DNA of 64,000 bases from Dyadobacter sp. CY356 (GCF_021440195.1 NZ_JAJTSZ010000007.1:186001-250000), one strand, 5' to 3'; shown: positions 9,411 through 18,938, numbered from the stretch's first letter. Notes: generated from the sequence alone by a model not told the origin. Numbers and translations are program-made.

Positions 9411-10175
9411 ATGATTCGTGTAAAAATTTTACTTTCGATCTGTATTCTGGTTACTTTTTCCACGGATATATTTGCCCAGCGCAAAACCAAGAGTGAGGAA
9501 TCCGAAGAAGTGTATAAATCCTTCACTTCTTTTGGTGTAACAACAAACACCAATTCAGGAATACTGGGCGGTGCGGTTTTCAGAAAATCAAATCTGATGT
9601 CTTCTACCCTTTTCGGGAAAAACCAGTACAGGTATCTGGCCGTAGAACTCGTAAATGTGAAACACCCGAAAGAACAAGCACAAAGTTTTAATACCGGTGC
9701 ACGTTTCACTTTTGGAAAGGAAAATTATCTGTTTGTATTAAGACCTGAATATGGCCGTGAACTTGCACTTTTCAACCGCCATGATGATGAGGGTATTTCG
9801 ATCAGTGCCATTCTTGCGGCAGGACCTTCCATTGGTTTTGAAAAGCCATATATGATCCAAAAACAGGTCTCCGGAGGCCGGGTGCAGACTGTGCCTGTAA
9901 AAATAGATCCTTCATCGCCGGTAGATCCATATGAAAATTTTGTTGGCGTAGGTAGTTTTTTCTCAGGTTTCGGACAAAGCAAAGTTGTACCAGGCCTACA
10001 CGTAAAAGCGGCGTTGAGTTTTGAACTTAGTGCGTTCAGAGAAAATGTAACAGGTGTTGAAATTGGATTTTTAGCAGAAGGCTTTACCCGCAAGATTGAG
10101 ATTATGGGTTATGCTGACAATAAAAGCGTCTACACTTCGGGTTTCATCACACTCTATTTTGGCAGCAAGAAATAA
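9411..10175 (+). CDS. Predicted outer-membrane barrel protein of unknown function
   Basis: With the ATG at 9411 this is a 254-residue protein with a clean signal peptide (MIRVKILLSICILV..., cleavage near IFAQ). The frame is open back to 9315, but those 32 residues precede the signal peptide and are unlikely to be translated. The mature part consists of alternating hydrophobic/polar strands and ends GFITLYFGSKK. That suggests a small eight- to ten-strand beta barrel or a periplasmic beta protein. I recognise no named domain. It lies 72 bp upstream of lipA on the same strand, but nothing ties its function to lipoate. Confidence 0.7.
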   Translation: MIRVKILLSICILVTFSTDIFAQRKTKSEESEEVYKSFTSFGVTTNTNSGILGGAVFRKSNLMSSTLFGKNQYRYLAVELVNVKHPKEQAQSFNTGARFTFGKENYLFVLRPEYGRELALFNRHDDEGISISAILAAGPSIGFEKPYMIQKQVSGGRVQTVPVKIDPSSPVDPYENFVGVGSFFSGFGQSKVVPGLHVKAALSFELSAFRENVTGVEIGFLAEGFTRKIEIMGYADNKSVYTSGFITLYFGSKK

Positions 10176-10247
10176 GTCGCTAAATTTATATAATGTTTGC
10201 ATCAGCCGCTGACAACTGCTGATGGTTTTTGACTTTGATTAGAAATC

Positions 10248-11126
10248 ATGATTGAACTTCCAGTAATTCCTTCCGAGCGCAAAAAACGTCCGGATTGGCT
10301 AAGAGTAAAACTTCCGGCAGGACCAGAATTTCGCAAGGTTCGCCAGTTGGTTGACAATTATAAGTTACATACAATTTGTGAGAGCGGAAGCTGCCCGAAT
10401 ATGGGTGAGTGCTGGGGAGCAGGTACTGCTACTTTTATGATTTTGGGAAACGTTTGTACGCGTAGTTGCAGTTTTTGCGCCGTAGCAACCGGACGTCCGA
10501 ATGAATATGATGCCGATGAACCACGCCGTGTGGCGGAAGCGATAAAATTAATGGGTGTAAAACATGCCGTTCTTACTTCCGTAAACCGGGACGAATTGAA
10601 AGATCGCGGTGCTGAAATCTGGTATCAGACGGTTCGTCAGGTTAAAGAAAATACGCCAGAAACGACTATTGAAACATTGATTCCTGATGTTAAAAATAAC
10701 TGGGATGCACTGATCCATATGATTGAAGCTGGTCAGGAAGTTGTTTCTCACAATATGGAAACGGTTGAACGTTTGTATCGTTCGGTTAGGCCACAGGCAA
10801 AATACCAACGCAGTCTTGAACAAATCAAAAGAACAAAGGAATTTGGTCAGCGCACAAAATCCGGTATTATGCTTGGATTGGGTGAAACGCAGGATGAAGT
10901 TTACAAGGCGATGGATGATCTGGTTGCGCATGGACTGGACATTTTGACTCTGGGCCAGTATTTACAGCCTACGAAAATGCATCATGAAGTAATAGAATGG
11001 ATCACGCCTGCAATGTTTGACAATTACAGAGAAGAAGGATTAAGAAGAGGATTAAAATATGTTGAATCGGGCCCATTGGTTCGTTCCAGCTACCATGCAG
11101 AACGTCATGTTAATGTTCCGATCTGA
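10248..11126 (+). CDS. lipA: Lipoyl synthase
   Basis: A 292-residue radical SAM enzyme that inserts two sulfurs into protein-bound octanoyl chains to make lipoyl cofactor. Both iron-sulfur motifs are intact: the auxiliary cluster CESGSCPNMGEC (Cys 44, 49, 55) and the radical SAM CTRSCSFC (Cys 70, 74, 77). The C-terminal RSSYHAE serine motif that ligates the auxiliary cluster is also present. Length is normal for the family. It ends just before a hairpin terminator, so transcription probably does not run into metK. Confidence 0.97.
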   Translation: MIELPVIPSERKKRPDWLRVKLPAGPEFRKVRQLVDNYKLHTICESGSCPNMGECWGAGTATFMILGNVCTRSCSFCAVATGRPNEYDADEPRRVAEAIKLMGVKHAVLTSVNRDELKDRGAEIWYQTVRQVKENTPETTIETLIPDVKNNWDALIHMIEAGQEVVSHNMETVERLYRSVRPQAKYQRSLEQIKRTKEFGQRTKSGIMLGLGETQDEVYKAMDDLVAHGLDILTLGQYLQPTKMHHEVIEWITPAMFDNYREEGLRRGLKYVESGPLVRSSYHAERHVNVPI

Positions 11127-11150
11127 TTTTTGAAATAAAATATAAATAAA

Positions 11151-11185
11151 GAAGCCTGATTCTGCCTGGTGCGAAGTCAGGCTTC
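11151..11185. terminator. Terminator after lipA
   Basis: Perfect 9-bp arms GAAGCCTGA / TCAGGCTTC flank a 17-nt loop, with AT-rich flanks TAAATAAA and TTATTTAA that extend the stem. It lies 24 bp after the lipA stop. Confidence 0.75.
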
Positions 11186-11362
11186 ATTATTTAATAACGT
11201 TTCAAAACTATATTCTTAAAATTTATCTATTATGGGCAACTTATCGATTTTTCCATGCTTAATATTTGGTTAATGTCTTAAAAAAATTCAATTTTGTTGC
11301 TTAATTTGAAGTACGGTTATTATCATAATAATTTAAGAAGTACATAAAACCTAGTACCTACT

Positions 11363-12643
11363 ATGCCATATCTATTTACCTCGGAGTCCGTATCTGAAGG
11401 ACATCCCGATAAAGTAGCTGACCAGATTTCAGATGCACTGATTGATAATTTTTTAGCCTGGGATACAAACAGTAAAGTTGCTTGTGAAACTTTGGTTACA
11501 ACAGGACAAGTAGTTTTGGCGGGAGAAGTAAAAACGAACACTTATCTTGACGTACAAAAAATCACTCGTGAAGTAATCCGCAGGATTGGATATACCAAAA
11601 GTGAGTACATGTTTGAAGCAAATTCATGCGGGATTTTATCTGCGATCCATGATCAGAGTGCTGATATCAACCAAGGTATAGATCGTGCTGTTGCAACGGA
11701 ATCTTTTGAAGAAAAGGCGAACGCGCAGGGAGCCGGCGACCAGGGAATGATGTTCGGTTATGCAACACGCGAAACTGACAACTACATGCCGCTTGCTTTG
11801 GATCTTGCACATAAGATTCTTCAGGAAATGTCATATATCCGCAATAATGAGCCTGAACTGATTCCATATCTTCGTCCTGATGCCAAATCGCAGGTAACGA
11901 TAGAATACAGTGACGAAAACGTTCCGTTGCGAATTGATACTATTGTTGTTTCAACACAACACGACGACTTTGACGAAGAAGCTACAATGCTTGCGAAAAT
12001 CAAGGAAGATATCATCAATATTGTAATACCCCGCGTTAAAGCGAAATTGACTGATTCATTACAAAACTTATTCACTGACCACATAACTTTCCATATCAAT
12101 CCGACAGGGAAATTTGTAATTGGCGGTCCGCATGGTGATACTGGTCTTACCGGCCGTAAAATCATAGTAGATACCTACGGTGGAAAAGGTGCTCATGGTG
12201 GTGGTGCTTTCTCTGGAAAAGATCCTTCCAAAGTTGACCGTTCAGCTGCATATGCAACACGTCATATTGCAAAAAATATGGTTGCTGCAGGACTTTGTGA
12301 TGAAGTACTTGTTCAGGTTTCTTACGCGATTGGTGTTGCACAGCCTTGTGGTTTGTATATCAATACTTACGGAACTTCAAAAGTTGCGGGTCATGATGGT
12401 GAAATTGCTTCGAAAATTGAAAAGATCTTTGACTTGCGTCCATATGCAATTGAGCAACGTCTGAAACTTCGCAACCCGATTTATTCAGAAACTGCTGCTT
12501 ATGGTCATATGGGACGTAAAAACGAAGTTGTTAAGAAGACTTTCAAAAGTGCAAATGGTGAAGAAAAAGAAGTTGAGGTCGAACTATTTACATGGGAAAA
12601 ACTTGACTTCGTAGATAAAATCAAAGAGGCATTCGCTCTTTAA
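11363..12643 (+). CDS. metK: S-adenosylmethionine synthetase
   Basis: A 426-residue methionine adenosyltransferase that makes SAM from ATP and methionine. The family signatures are intact: SVSEGHPDKVADQISD near the N-terminus, GAGDQGMMFGYA in the middle, and the GGGAFSGKDPSKVDRSAAY segment of the active site. The 236-bp gap before it holds the lipA terminator and an AT-rich leader in which I could not recognise a SAM riboswitch. It ends in a strong terminator and appears monocistronic. Confidence 0.97.
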   Translation: MPYLFTSESVSEGHPDKVADQISDALIDNFLAWDTNSKVACETLVTTGQVVLAGEVKTNTYLDVQKITREVIRRIGYTKSEYMFEANSCGILSAIHDQSADINQGIDRAVATESFEEKANAQGAGDQGMMFGYATRETDNYMPLALDLAHKILQEMSYIRNNEPELIPYLRPDAKSQVTIEYSDENVPLRIDTIVVSTQHDDFDEEATMLAKIKEDIINIVIPRVKAKLTDSLQNLFTDHITFHINPTGKFVIGGPHGDTGLTGRKIIVDTYGGKGAHGGGAFSGKDPSKVDRSAAYATRHIAKNMVAAGLCDEVLVQVSYAIGVAQPCGLYINTYGTSKVAGHDGEIASKIEKIFDLRPYAIEQRLKLRNPIYSETAAYGHMGRKNEVVKKTFKSANGEEKEVEVELFTWEKLDFVDKIKEAFAL

Positions 12644-12660
12644 GAAAAAGTTATTTTTGA

Positions 12661-12702
12661 AAACAAAAAAGGTCGGCAGCATTGTCGGCCTTTTTTGTTT
12701 TC
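12661..12702 (+). terminator. Terminator after metK
   Basis: Stem AAAACAAAAAAGG / CCTTTTTTGTTTT with an inner GC stem containing two G-T wobbles and a GCAT tetraloop. The right arm ends in a T-run. It starts 17 bp after the metK stop. Confidence 0.85.
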
Positions 12703-12762
12703 AATTTTTTTTGCGCCATGTTACTTCATTATTAATTATTTGAATTATTTAGAACAATTCTT

Positions 12763-12790
12763 TTGAATATTGATTAATTACGTATTTTTG
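12763..12790 (+). promoter_or_regulatory. Promoter of the fatty acid desaturase gene (Bacteroidota type)
   Basis: TTG at 12763-12765 and TATTTTTG at 12783-12790 are 17 bp apart. They match the Bacteroidota -33 TTG / -7 TAnnTTTG consensus. The predicted leader is about 75 nt. Confidence 0.55.
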
Positions 12791-12870
12791 GCCAATAATC
12801 ATACCTTCCATTCGTTGTTACGGAGCCGGATAAAATATTTTTTCTCTTTGGTATCAACTATTAAAATTTT

Positions 12871-13989
12871 ATGCAGCATCAGAAAATCAAATTTGTTAAT
12901 AAGGAAAAATCCACTTTTTTCCCCACGCTAAGACAAAGAGTTGATCTTTATTTTTCTGAAAACGAGCTATCCAAAACAGGCGGTAATAAAATAATTTACA
13001 AGGCTTTGTTCATGTTGAGCCTTTATATCATTCCCTATATATTAATACTTTCAGGTTCTTTCAATGACCTGGCGATGTTGGGTTTATCTGTTATTATGGG
13101 TGTGGGTATAGCTGGCGTGGGCATGTCTGTGATGCATGATGCAATTCATGGCTCCCTGGCAGAATCCAATATTCTAAACAAGATCTTTGGTGGTTCCATT
13201 TATCTGCTGGGTGGCAATGCCTACAACTGGGAAGTTCAGCATAATCGTCTTCACCATACCTATACCAACATTCACGAGGTTGACGAAGACATTACTGGCA
13301 AGTTTCTGTTACGATTATCTTATCAGGAAAAACAAAAATACATACATCGCTTCCAGCATATTTATGCTTTTTTCCTTTATAGTCTGATGACGATTTCATT
13401 TCTGTGGAAAGATTTCAAAGAGATATCTTTATTTAATGAAATGTCAAAATCAGGGATGACAAAACCTTATCCAAGAAAAGAATTGATTCGTTTGATCGTA
13501 AGCAAACTGGCTTATGTCCTTTTCATTTGTGTGCTTCCACTGGCATTTACTTCCATCACTTTTGGTGAATGGGCCATCGGATTTATGGCGATGCATTGTA
13601 CCGCAGGACTTATTTTGAGCACTGTTTTTCAAATGGCACATGTGGTTGAGGGAACCGATCAGCCGATTCCCGATAATGCGGGCAGTATTGAAAATGCCTG
13701 GGCAGTTCATCAATTACAAACGACTTCAAACTTTGCTGGTAAAAACAGGTTTCTTTCCTGGTATATTGGAGGACTGGATTATCAGATCGAGCATCATTTA
13801 TTTCCGTCTATTTCACATATACATTACCACGCGCTTTCACCAATTGTTAAGGAAACTGCCAAGGAATTTGGCCTGGATTATAATGCGAAATCTGATTTCA
13901 TCAATGCACTTGGGTCGCACGTCAGAATGCTGAGACAGATGGGAACGAGGACTTCCGGGTTTGAAATTGGTATAGTATTACGCAATTAG
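12871..13989 (+). CDS. Membrane fatty acid desaturase (acyl-CoA or acyl-lipid type)
   Basis: A 372-residue di-iron desaturase. It has the three histidine boxes of the membrane desaturase superfamily: HDAIH (His 89, 93), HNRLHH (His 124, 128, 129) and QIEHH followed by LFPSISHIHY near residue 307. Hydrophobic hairpins around residues 45-85 and 165-255 complete the fold. The Gln-x-x-His-His form of the third box is typical of front-end (delta-5/delta-6-like) desaturases, though the usual cytochrome b5 domain is absent. It probably introduces a double bond into membrane acyl chains; regiospecificity cannot be read. Its 3' end overlaps the convergent PIN toxin gene by 12 bp. Confidence 0.88.
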   Translation: MQHQKIKFVNKEKSTFFPTLRQRVDLYFSENELSKTGGNKIIYKALFMLSLYIIPYILILSGSFNDLAMLGLSVIMGVGIAGVGMSVMHDAIHGSLAESNILNKIFGGSIYLLGGNAYNWEVQHNRLHHTYTNIHEVDEDITGKFLLRLSYQEKQKYIHRFQHIYAFFLYSLMTISFLWKDFKEISLFNEMSKSGMTKPYPRKELIRLIVSKLAYVLFICVLPLAFTSITFGEWAIGFMAMHCTAGLILSTVFQMAHVVEGTDQPIPDNAGSIENAWAVHQLQTTSNFAGKNRFLSWYIGGLDYQIEHHLFPSISHIHYHALSPIVKETAKEFGLDYNAKSDFINALGSHVRMLRQMGTRTSGFEIGIVLRN

Positions 13990-14394
13990 GTCTTTGAGAA
14001 TCTTTAAAAAATCTGCTGCTTTAATTACCGTTATCTCTGGAAATTCAATAGTAGCAAGAACATCATAATGACGGTCATTTGTGACCAAATAATCTGCGTT
14101 ACAGCTTACAGCACAATCTGCAAATTTGTTGTCATCTTTATCTGCATCAATAAGTTGCCAATAATAATAAGGAATGATTTTATGAACATTTGAAAGATTC
14201 AGCAATTCAATAAGTTGTAAATCAGTCCGATTTAAACCTAACCTTAAACCAATCTGCTCTTCATATTCGGCCAGAATTTCATTAGTAAGGTATAAATCGT
14301 ATGCCTTTTCCTGAAGAGCTAAATAAATCAAGTGATAAGCAGAGCGACTTGATAAGGATACTAACAGAACGTTAGTATCTAAAACTATATTCAT
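13978..14394 (-). CDS. PIN-domain toxin (COG1569 type)
   Basis: Using the ATG at 14394 the protein has 138 residues and begins MNIVLDTNVL, the usual PIN start. The frame is open to 14472, but the extra 26 residues lie within the antitoxin coding sequence. Acidic catalytic candidates are Asp6, Glu39/Glu43, Asp93 in DDNKFAD and Asp107 in TNDRHYD. PIN toxins are magnesium-dependent ribonucleases that cut tRNA or mRNA when their antitoxin is lost. It starts 7 bp after the antitoxin stop. The last 12 bp overlap the desaturase gene on the other strand. Confidence 0.85.
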   Translation of the reverse strand: MNIVLDTNVLLVSLSSRSAYHLIYLALQEKAYDLYLTNEILAEYEEQIGLRLGLNRTDLQLIELLNLSNVHKIIPYYYWQLIDADKDDNKFADCAVSCNADYLVTNDRHYDVLATIEFPEITVIKAADFLKILKDLIA

Positions 14395-14401
14395 AAGTAT
14401 G

Positions 14402-14638
14402 CTATTGGTTTGGATCGTTAAGAATGTCTTCCATGTCTTGTTGAGTCCAACCATTATTATCCCACGCATCATCAGCCAGATTTGTCAGCCTTTGCGCAAA
14501 ATATTTTCCAATTAGTTCCTTTATATTTTTTAAATCCTCCTCACTAACTTCTCTTGTATACAGCTGTAAAAGCTCTTGCTGAATATTTGTGAAAGGAGTT
14601 TTAAGAGCTGATGACATATCTGCTTCTTTAATGTTCAT
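14402..14638 (-). CDS. Antitoxin partner of the PIN toxin
   Basis: A 78-residue acidic, helical protein located immediately upstream of the PIN toxin, the standard antitoxin-first order. The C-terminus (WTQQDMEDILNDPNQ) is acidic and probably the toxin-wrapping part. No classic DNA-binding fold is obvious by eye, so family is assigned from context and size. Its ATG lies two bases after a perfect -7 box, which suggests a leaderless or near-leaderless message. Confidence 0.75.
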   Translation of the reverse strand: MNIKEADMSSALKTPFTNIQQELLQLYTREVSEEDLKNIKELIGKYFAQRLTNLADDAWDNNGWTQQDMEDILNDPNQ

Positions 14639-14640
14639 TT

Positions 14641-14671
14641 CAAAGTTAATAAATATCCAATGCTATTTCAA
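14641..14671 (-). promoter_or_regulatory. Promoter of the PIN toxin-antitoxin operon
   Basis: Read on the minus strand: TTG, 20 bp, TAACTTTG, then AA and the antitoxin ATG. Both boxes match the Bacteroidota consensus exactly. The -7 box ends only two bases before the start codon. Confidence 0.6.
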
Positions 14672-14704
14672 TAGTACGCAAACTTAGTGATGGCTTGTAG
14701 TCAT

Positions 14705-17700
14705 CTACACATGTGCCTGCTCATCAATTTCACTTTCCCTGGCAATTTTTTCTATCATCTTCATTTTATCAAAATTCTTTTCTCTTGAAAGGAAAGTATA
14801 CATCGCAGGAATAACGTAAAGTGTCAGAACAAGGGAGAAAAGCAAACCACCCATAATCACAATTCCCATCGACATACGGCTTCTACCTGCGGATCCCAAT
14901 GCCATAGCGATCGGTAAGGCTCCAAGGATAGTTGCTAAACTTGTCATTAAAATAGGACGGAAGCGAAGCGTTGCTGCTTCCAAAGCCGCTTCCTTAATTC
15001 CAAGTCCGGTTTCTCTCAACTGATTTGCAAATTCAACAATTAAAATACCATTTTTAGTTACCAATCCAATCAGCATGATCATACCGATCTGGCTGAAAAT
15101 ATTTAGGGTTTGATTGAAATACCAGAGTGAGAAAACTGCTCCGCCGATCGCCAATGGCACTGTGATCATGATAATAAAGGGATCGACAAAACTTTCAAAC
15201 TGTGCTGCCAGAATAAAGTAAATCAATACCAGGGCGAGGAAAAAAGAGAACATCGTGTTAGAAGAACTTTCCGCATAATCCCTTGAAGAGCCACTCAGAG
15301 AAGTTTGAATCGCCTCGTCTTTCAACTTATCACGAATCCTATCCATTGCAGCAATACCGTCGCCAATAGTTTTTCCCGGCGCAAGAGAAGCCTGAACAGT
15401 TGCACTCATATAACGGTTAAAATGGAAAAGTTGCGGCGGGCTGCTTTCCTCTACCGTTTTTACAATGTTATCAAGCTGAATCAGACTGCCATTACTACTC
15501 CGCACAAACATGCTTTTCAAATCCAGAGGTTCATCCCGGTTAACTCTGTCGTATTGACCAATTACCTGATACTGACGCCCATTCATTGTAAAATAACCAA
15601 AACGCTGTCCCGCAAAAGCAAATTGCATCGTCTGCGCTACATCCTGAACCGAAATCCCGAGCGACTTCGCCTTTTCTCTGTCAATCATGATCTGCAATTC
15701 AGGCTTACTGAATTTGAGGTTGACATCCGTGATAGCAAAAGTCGGATCGTTAGATGCTTCCTCCATAAATTTGGGAAGATATTCACGCAATTTTTCAAAA
15801 TCCGGAGCCTGTATTACATACTGAACAGGAAGGCCGCCTTTTGAATCTACGGCAATGGTTTGCTGCTGAACGATGAATGATTTGGCGTCAGGGTAACGTT
15901 TTAATTGTTTTGTAATATAATCTGCTATTTCCTGCTGCGTTTCCTTTCGCTCCATTCTATCGGTAAGCGCAATCCTCCCACTACCTGTATTGGCTGCTCC
16001 CAAACCGGAATTTCCCGGTGAAGTAATCAGCATCAAACCTTTTCTGCCAGGCATCGAATCCATCAGCATCTGACCGATATTTTGAACATAATTATCGGTA
16101 AATTCAAAGGAAGAACCTTCCGGTGCTGTTACTTGTAAACGGAACCAGTTACGGTCATCTAATGGTGCCAGCTCAGATTTAAGATCTTTTCCAAAAAACC
16201 AGATCATCCCCAAAGTCAAACAAATCAATGGGATCGCTACCCATCTTACTTTTAAAAATGAATTCAAAGCCTGCCCATAATTATTTGTCAGACTTTCAAA
16301 GAAAGGCTCTGTTTTTTCATAGAACCAACTTTTCTTATGCGTCTTACGAACCAGATAAGCATTAAGCATCGGTGTCAGTGTCAGCGATACAAAAGCAGAA
16401 ATAAGTACCGCTGCCGAAATCACGATCCCGAACTCCCGGAAAAGTTTCCCGACAAACCCTTGCATGAAAATTACTGGAAGAAATACCGCTGCAAGCGTAA
16501 TTGAGGTAGAAAGTACCGCAAAAATAATTTCATTGGAACCTTTAATCGCCGCCTCAATGGGAGGCATCCCCTCTTCAATTTTCTTAAAAATATTTTCCGT
16601 GACAACAATTCCGTCATCCACAACCAAACCGGTTGCCAAAACAATTGCTAATAATGTCAATACATTGATCGAAAAGCCCATGATGTACATCACGAAAAAA
16701 GTACCGATCAATGAAACCGGAATGTCGATCAATGGCCGGAATGCGATAAGCCAGTCGCGGAAAAACAGGTAAATGATGATCACTACAAGAACAATTGCTA
16801 TGGCCAAAGTTTCGCCAACCTCTTCAATTGATCGCTCCACAAATATGGTATTGTCGATCAGCGTCCCCAGTTCATAATCTTTTGGAAGCTCCCTCTTGAT
16901 ATCAATCAGCCGCTTATTTACTTCTTCTGAAATATTAATATAGTTTGCACCTGGCATCGGAGAAATCGCCAGACCGATCATCGGAACATTGTCCAGTCGC
17001 AATATGGTCTCCTCGTTTTCGGGACCAAGCTGTGCGTAACCAATATCTTTTAAATGTATCGTTTGTGTGGTTGTATTTTTAACGATCATCTCGTTAAAAT
17101 CATCTTCTGTTTTAAAACGACCAACCGTTTTTACCGTTAATTCTGTATTATCACCGGCCAGTTTTCCGCTTGGCAATTCTATGTTTTCCTTATCCAGTGC
17201 AGATTTCACATCCTGCGTGGTTACGCCTAATGATGCCATTTTCACAGGATCCATCCATATCCGCATAGCATATTTTTTCTGACCAAATATGCGGATTTCA
17301 CTCACGCCCTCAATCGTCTGAAGACGCTGGGCAATTACATTTTCAGCATAATCACTAACTTCCAGATGTGAGCGCGTATTACTTTTAAATGTGAGAACAA
17401 TAATCGGTTCGGAATTTGCATCGGCTTTTGCTACAACCGGCGGCCCATCTATATCCAGAGGCAAACTTCGTGACGCTGAACCCACCTTATCCCGGACATC
17501 ATTTGCGGCGCGCTCCATATCCACACCGATGTCAAACTCGACAGTGATCTGGCTTGTTCCCTGGCTGCTGGTGGAATTTATCGATTTTATACCTTCAATA
17601 CTATTCAGCTGTTTTTCCAGCGGTTCGGTAATCTGGGATTCGATGATATCCGCATTAGCCCCGGTGTAACTTGTCCTGATAGAAACAACCGGCGGGTCGA

Positions 17701-17818
17701 TGGAAGGAAATTCCCTCATCCCCAGAAAGGTATAGCCCAAAAAGCCAAACAAAATGATGAGAAGATTCATCACAATGGCTAAAACCGGCCGCTTGATCGA
17801 AAGCGTTGAAATACTCAT
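14705..17818 (-). CDS. RND multidrug efflux transporter (AcrB/HAE1 family)
   Basis: A 1037-residue inner-membrane proton-driven pump subunit. One transmembrane helix at the N-terminus (SIKRPVLAIVMNLLIILFG) is followed by the first porter domain, helices 2-6 with the proton-relay pair in GLVVDDGIVVTENI, a second porter domain, and helices 8-12. Total length and the internal duplication are typical of the hydrophobe/amphiphile exporter family. It lies 52 bp downstream of the membrane fusion protein gene and is surely cotranscribed. No outer-membrane factor (TolC/OprM type) is adjacent, so the channel must be encoded elsewhere. The substrate is unknown. Confidence 0.95.
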   Translation of the reverse strand: MSISTLSIKRPVLAIVMNLLIILFGFLGYTFLGMREFPSIDPPVVSIRTSYTGANADIIESQITEPLEKQLNSIEGIKSINSTSSQGTSQITVEFDIGVDMERAANDVRDKVGSASRSLPLDIDGPPVVAKADANSEPIIVLTFKSNTRSHLEVSDYAENVIAQRLQTIEGVSEIRIFGQKKYAMRIWMDPVKMASLGVTTQDVKSALDKENIELPSGKLAGDNTELTVKTVGRFKTEDDFNEMIVKNTTTQTIHLKDIGYAQLGPENEETILRLDNVPMIGLAISPMPGANYINISEEVNKRLIDIKRELPKDYELGTLIDNTIFVERSIEEVGETLAIAIVLVVIIIYLFFRDWLIAFRPLIDIPVSLIGTFFVMYIMGFSINVLTLLAIVLATGLVVDDGIVVTENIFKKIEEGMPPIEAAIKGSNEIIFAVLSTSITLAAVFLPVIFMQGFVGKLFREFGIVISAAVLISAFVSLTLTPMLNAYLVRKTHKKSWFYEKTEPFFESLTNNYGQALNSFLKVRWVAIPLICLTLGMIWFFGKDLKSELAPLDDRNWFRLQVTAPEGSSFEFTDNYVQNIGQMLMDSMPGRKGLMLITSPGNSGLGAANTGSGRIALTDRMERKETQQEIADYITKQLKRYPDAKSFIVQQQTIAVDSKGGLPVQYVIQAPDFEKLREYLPKFMEEASNDPTFAITDVNLKFSKPELQIMIDREKAKSLGISVQDVAQTMQFAFAGQRFGYFTMNGRQYQVIGQYDRVNRDEPLDLKSMFVRSSNGSLIQLDNIVKTVEESSPPQLFHFNRYMSATVQASLAPGKTIGDGIAAMDRIRDKLKDEAIQTSLSGSSRDYAESSSNTMFSFFLALVLIYFILAAQFESFVDPFIIMITVPLAIGGAVFSLWYFNQTLNIFSQIGMIMLIGLVTKNGILIVEFANQLRETGLGIKEAALEAATLRFRPILMTSLATILGALPIAMALGSAGRSRMSMGIVIMGGLLFSLVLTLYVIPAMYTFLSREKNFDKMKMIEKIARESEIDEQAHV

Positions 17819-17870
17819 AGAAAATATATTAAGCGCGGCTATAACCGCAGTAAGTCTTCAAATGCTAAAA

Positions 17871-18938
17871 TCAATTTACCTTCACCAGAGAATTAGGTTT
17901 GATGGCCATTATCCCCGAAGTGATCAGAGAATCACCCTGCTGCAAACCATCCAGAACCTGGATTTTCTTTTCTGTCCTTAATCCAGTTGTAACCATCGCT
18001 TCTGTTGCTTTTCCATTTTTCACAACAAAAACTTTTTTACCTTTCAAAACCGGCACAATGGCTTCCGTAGGAATCATTACCGCTTTGTTGTTGGCTGCCA
18101 GTGCTGCTTTTACTTTGACAAACATCCCCGGCACAAACTTCCCGGATGGATTTTGAGCAATAGCACGGATTCGCAGTGTCCGAAGACTTTCATCCACTTT
18201 TGGTTCCAGCGCAACCACTTTTGCCGAATAATTCGCCGCGTCGCCATCCAGATTAAATGTGATGGCACTTCCTACATGAATATTGGAAGTATATTTTTCA
18301 GGTACTGTAAAATCAATCTTGATCGGATTGCTTTGTATGATGGTAACGATGGACGTACCCGGAGCCATATATGCGCCTTCGCTGATATTTTTCAATCCAA
18401 TTCTGCCGTTGAAAGGTGCACGAATTTCTGTTTTTTCGAGCTGTGATTCAATGACTTCTTTGTCTGCATCCAACACTCTGATGTTGTTGGAAGTAATGTC
18501 ATATTCTTCCAGATTAATGGCTTCAACTTTTAAAAGTTTTTGCTGACGAAGCTCAATTTTACGTGCAAGATCCTGATTGAACTCAACTTTTTGTAATTGC
18601 GCTTTAAGTTCGCGGTCATTTATTTTGGCAATTAACTGTCCTTTTGTGACATACGACCCCTCCTGAATATTCAATTTGACAAGACGGCCCGAAATTTCTG
18701 CCATCAGATTAACCTCTTCATTTGGCAATACCGTACCCGAAGCAAATATTTGATTATCGATTGTTTCCATGCCAACCACATATACATTAACCGGAATTGC
18801 CCCTGATCCTGCGGATTTGCCTTCTTTTTCACTACCTCCGGCAACCCCGGATTTCTCACTTTCCGATTTTGGAAAAACATAAATTTTCCCAAGAATAAGG
18901 ATGATAATAATTGCACCGATTAAAATTACTGTACGCAT
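17871..18938 (-). CDS. RND efflux periplasmic adaptor (membrane fusion protein)
   Basis: A 355-residue HlyD/AcrA-type adaptor. It has an uncleaved N-terminal membrane helix (MRTVILIGAIIIILILG) and a Ser/Gly-rich linker. A lipoyl-like barrel domain follows (LNIQEGSYVTKGQLIAKIN), split by a helical hairpin of roughly residues 110-165 and completed by IRAPFNGRIG. The beta-barrel and membrane-proximal domains come last (VMIPTEAIVPVLKGKKVFVV). It bridges the RND pump to an outer-membrane channel. It is the first gene of the two-gene minus-strand operon. The 271-bp region upstream, shared with the divergent macroglobulin gene, is AT-rich; I see no clear regulator site. Confidence 0.93.
   Translation of the reverse strand: MRTVILIGAIIIILILGKIYVFPKSESEKSGVAGGSEKEGKSAGSGAIPVNVYVVGMETIDNQIFASGTVLPNEEVNLMAEISGRLVKLNIQEGSYVTKGQLIAKINDRELKAQLQKVEFNQDLARKIELRQQKLLKVEAINLEEYDITSNNIRVLDADKEVIESQLEKTEIRAPFNGRIGLKNISEGAYMAPGTSIVTIIQSNPIKIDFTVPEKYTSNIHVGSAITFNLDGDAANYSAKVVALEPKVDESLRTLRIRAIAQNPSGKFVPGMFVKVKAALAANNKAVMIPTEAIVPVLKGKKVFVVKNGKATEAMVTTGLRTEKKIQVLDGLQQGDSLITSGIMAIKPNSLVKVN

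Noticed and set aside
11186..11362. SAM riboswitch in the metK leader
   Set aside because: I looked for SAM-I and SAM-II-like conserved segments and saw none; the leader is just AT-rich.
14705..18938. Complete tripartite efflux operon including an outer-membrane factor
   Set aside because: Only adaptor and pump are present; neighbouring genes on either side are unrelated to TolC-type channels.
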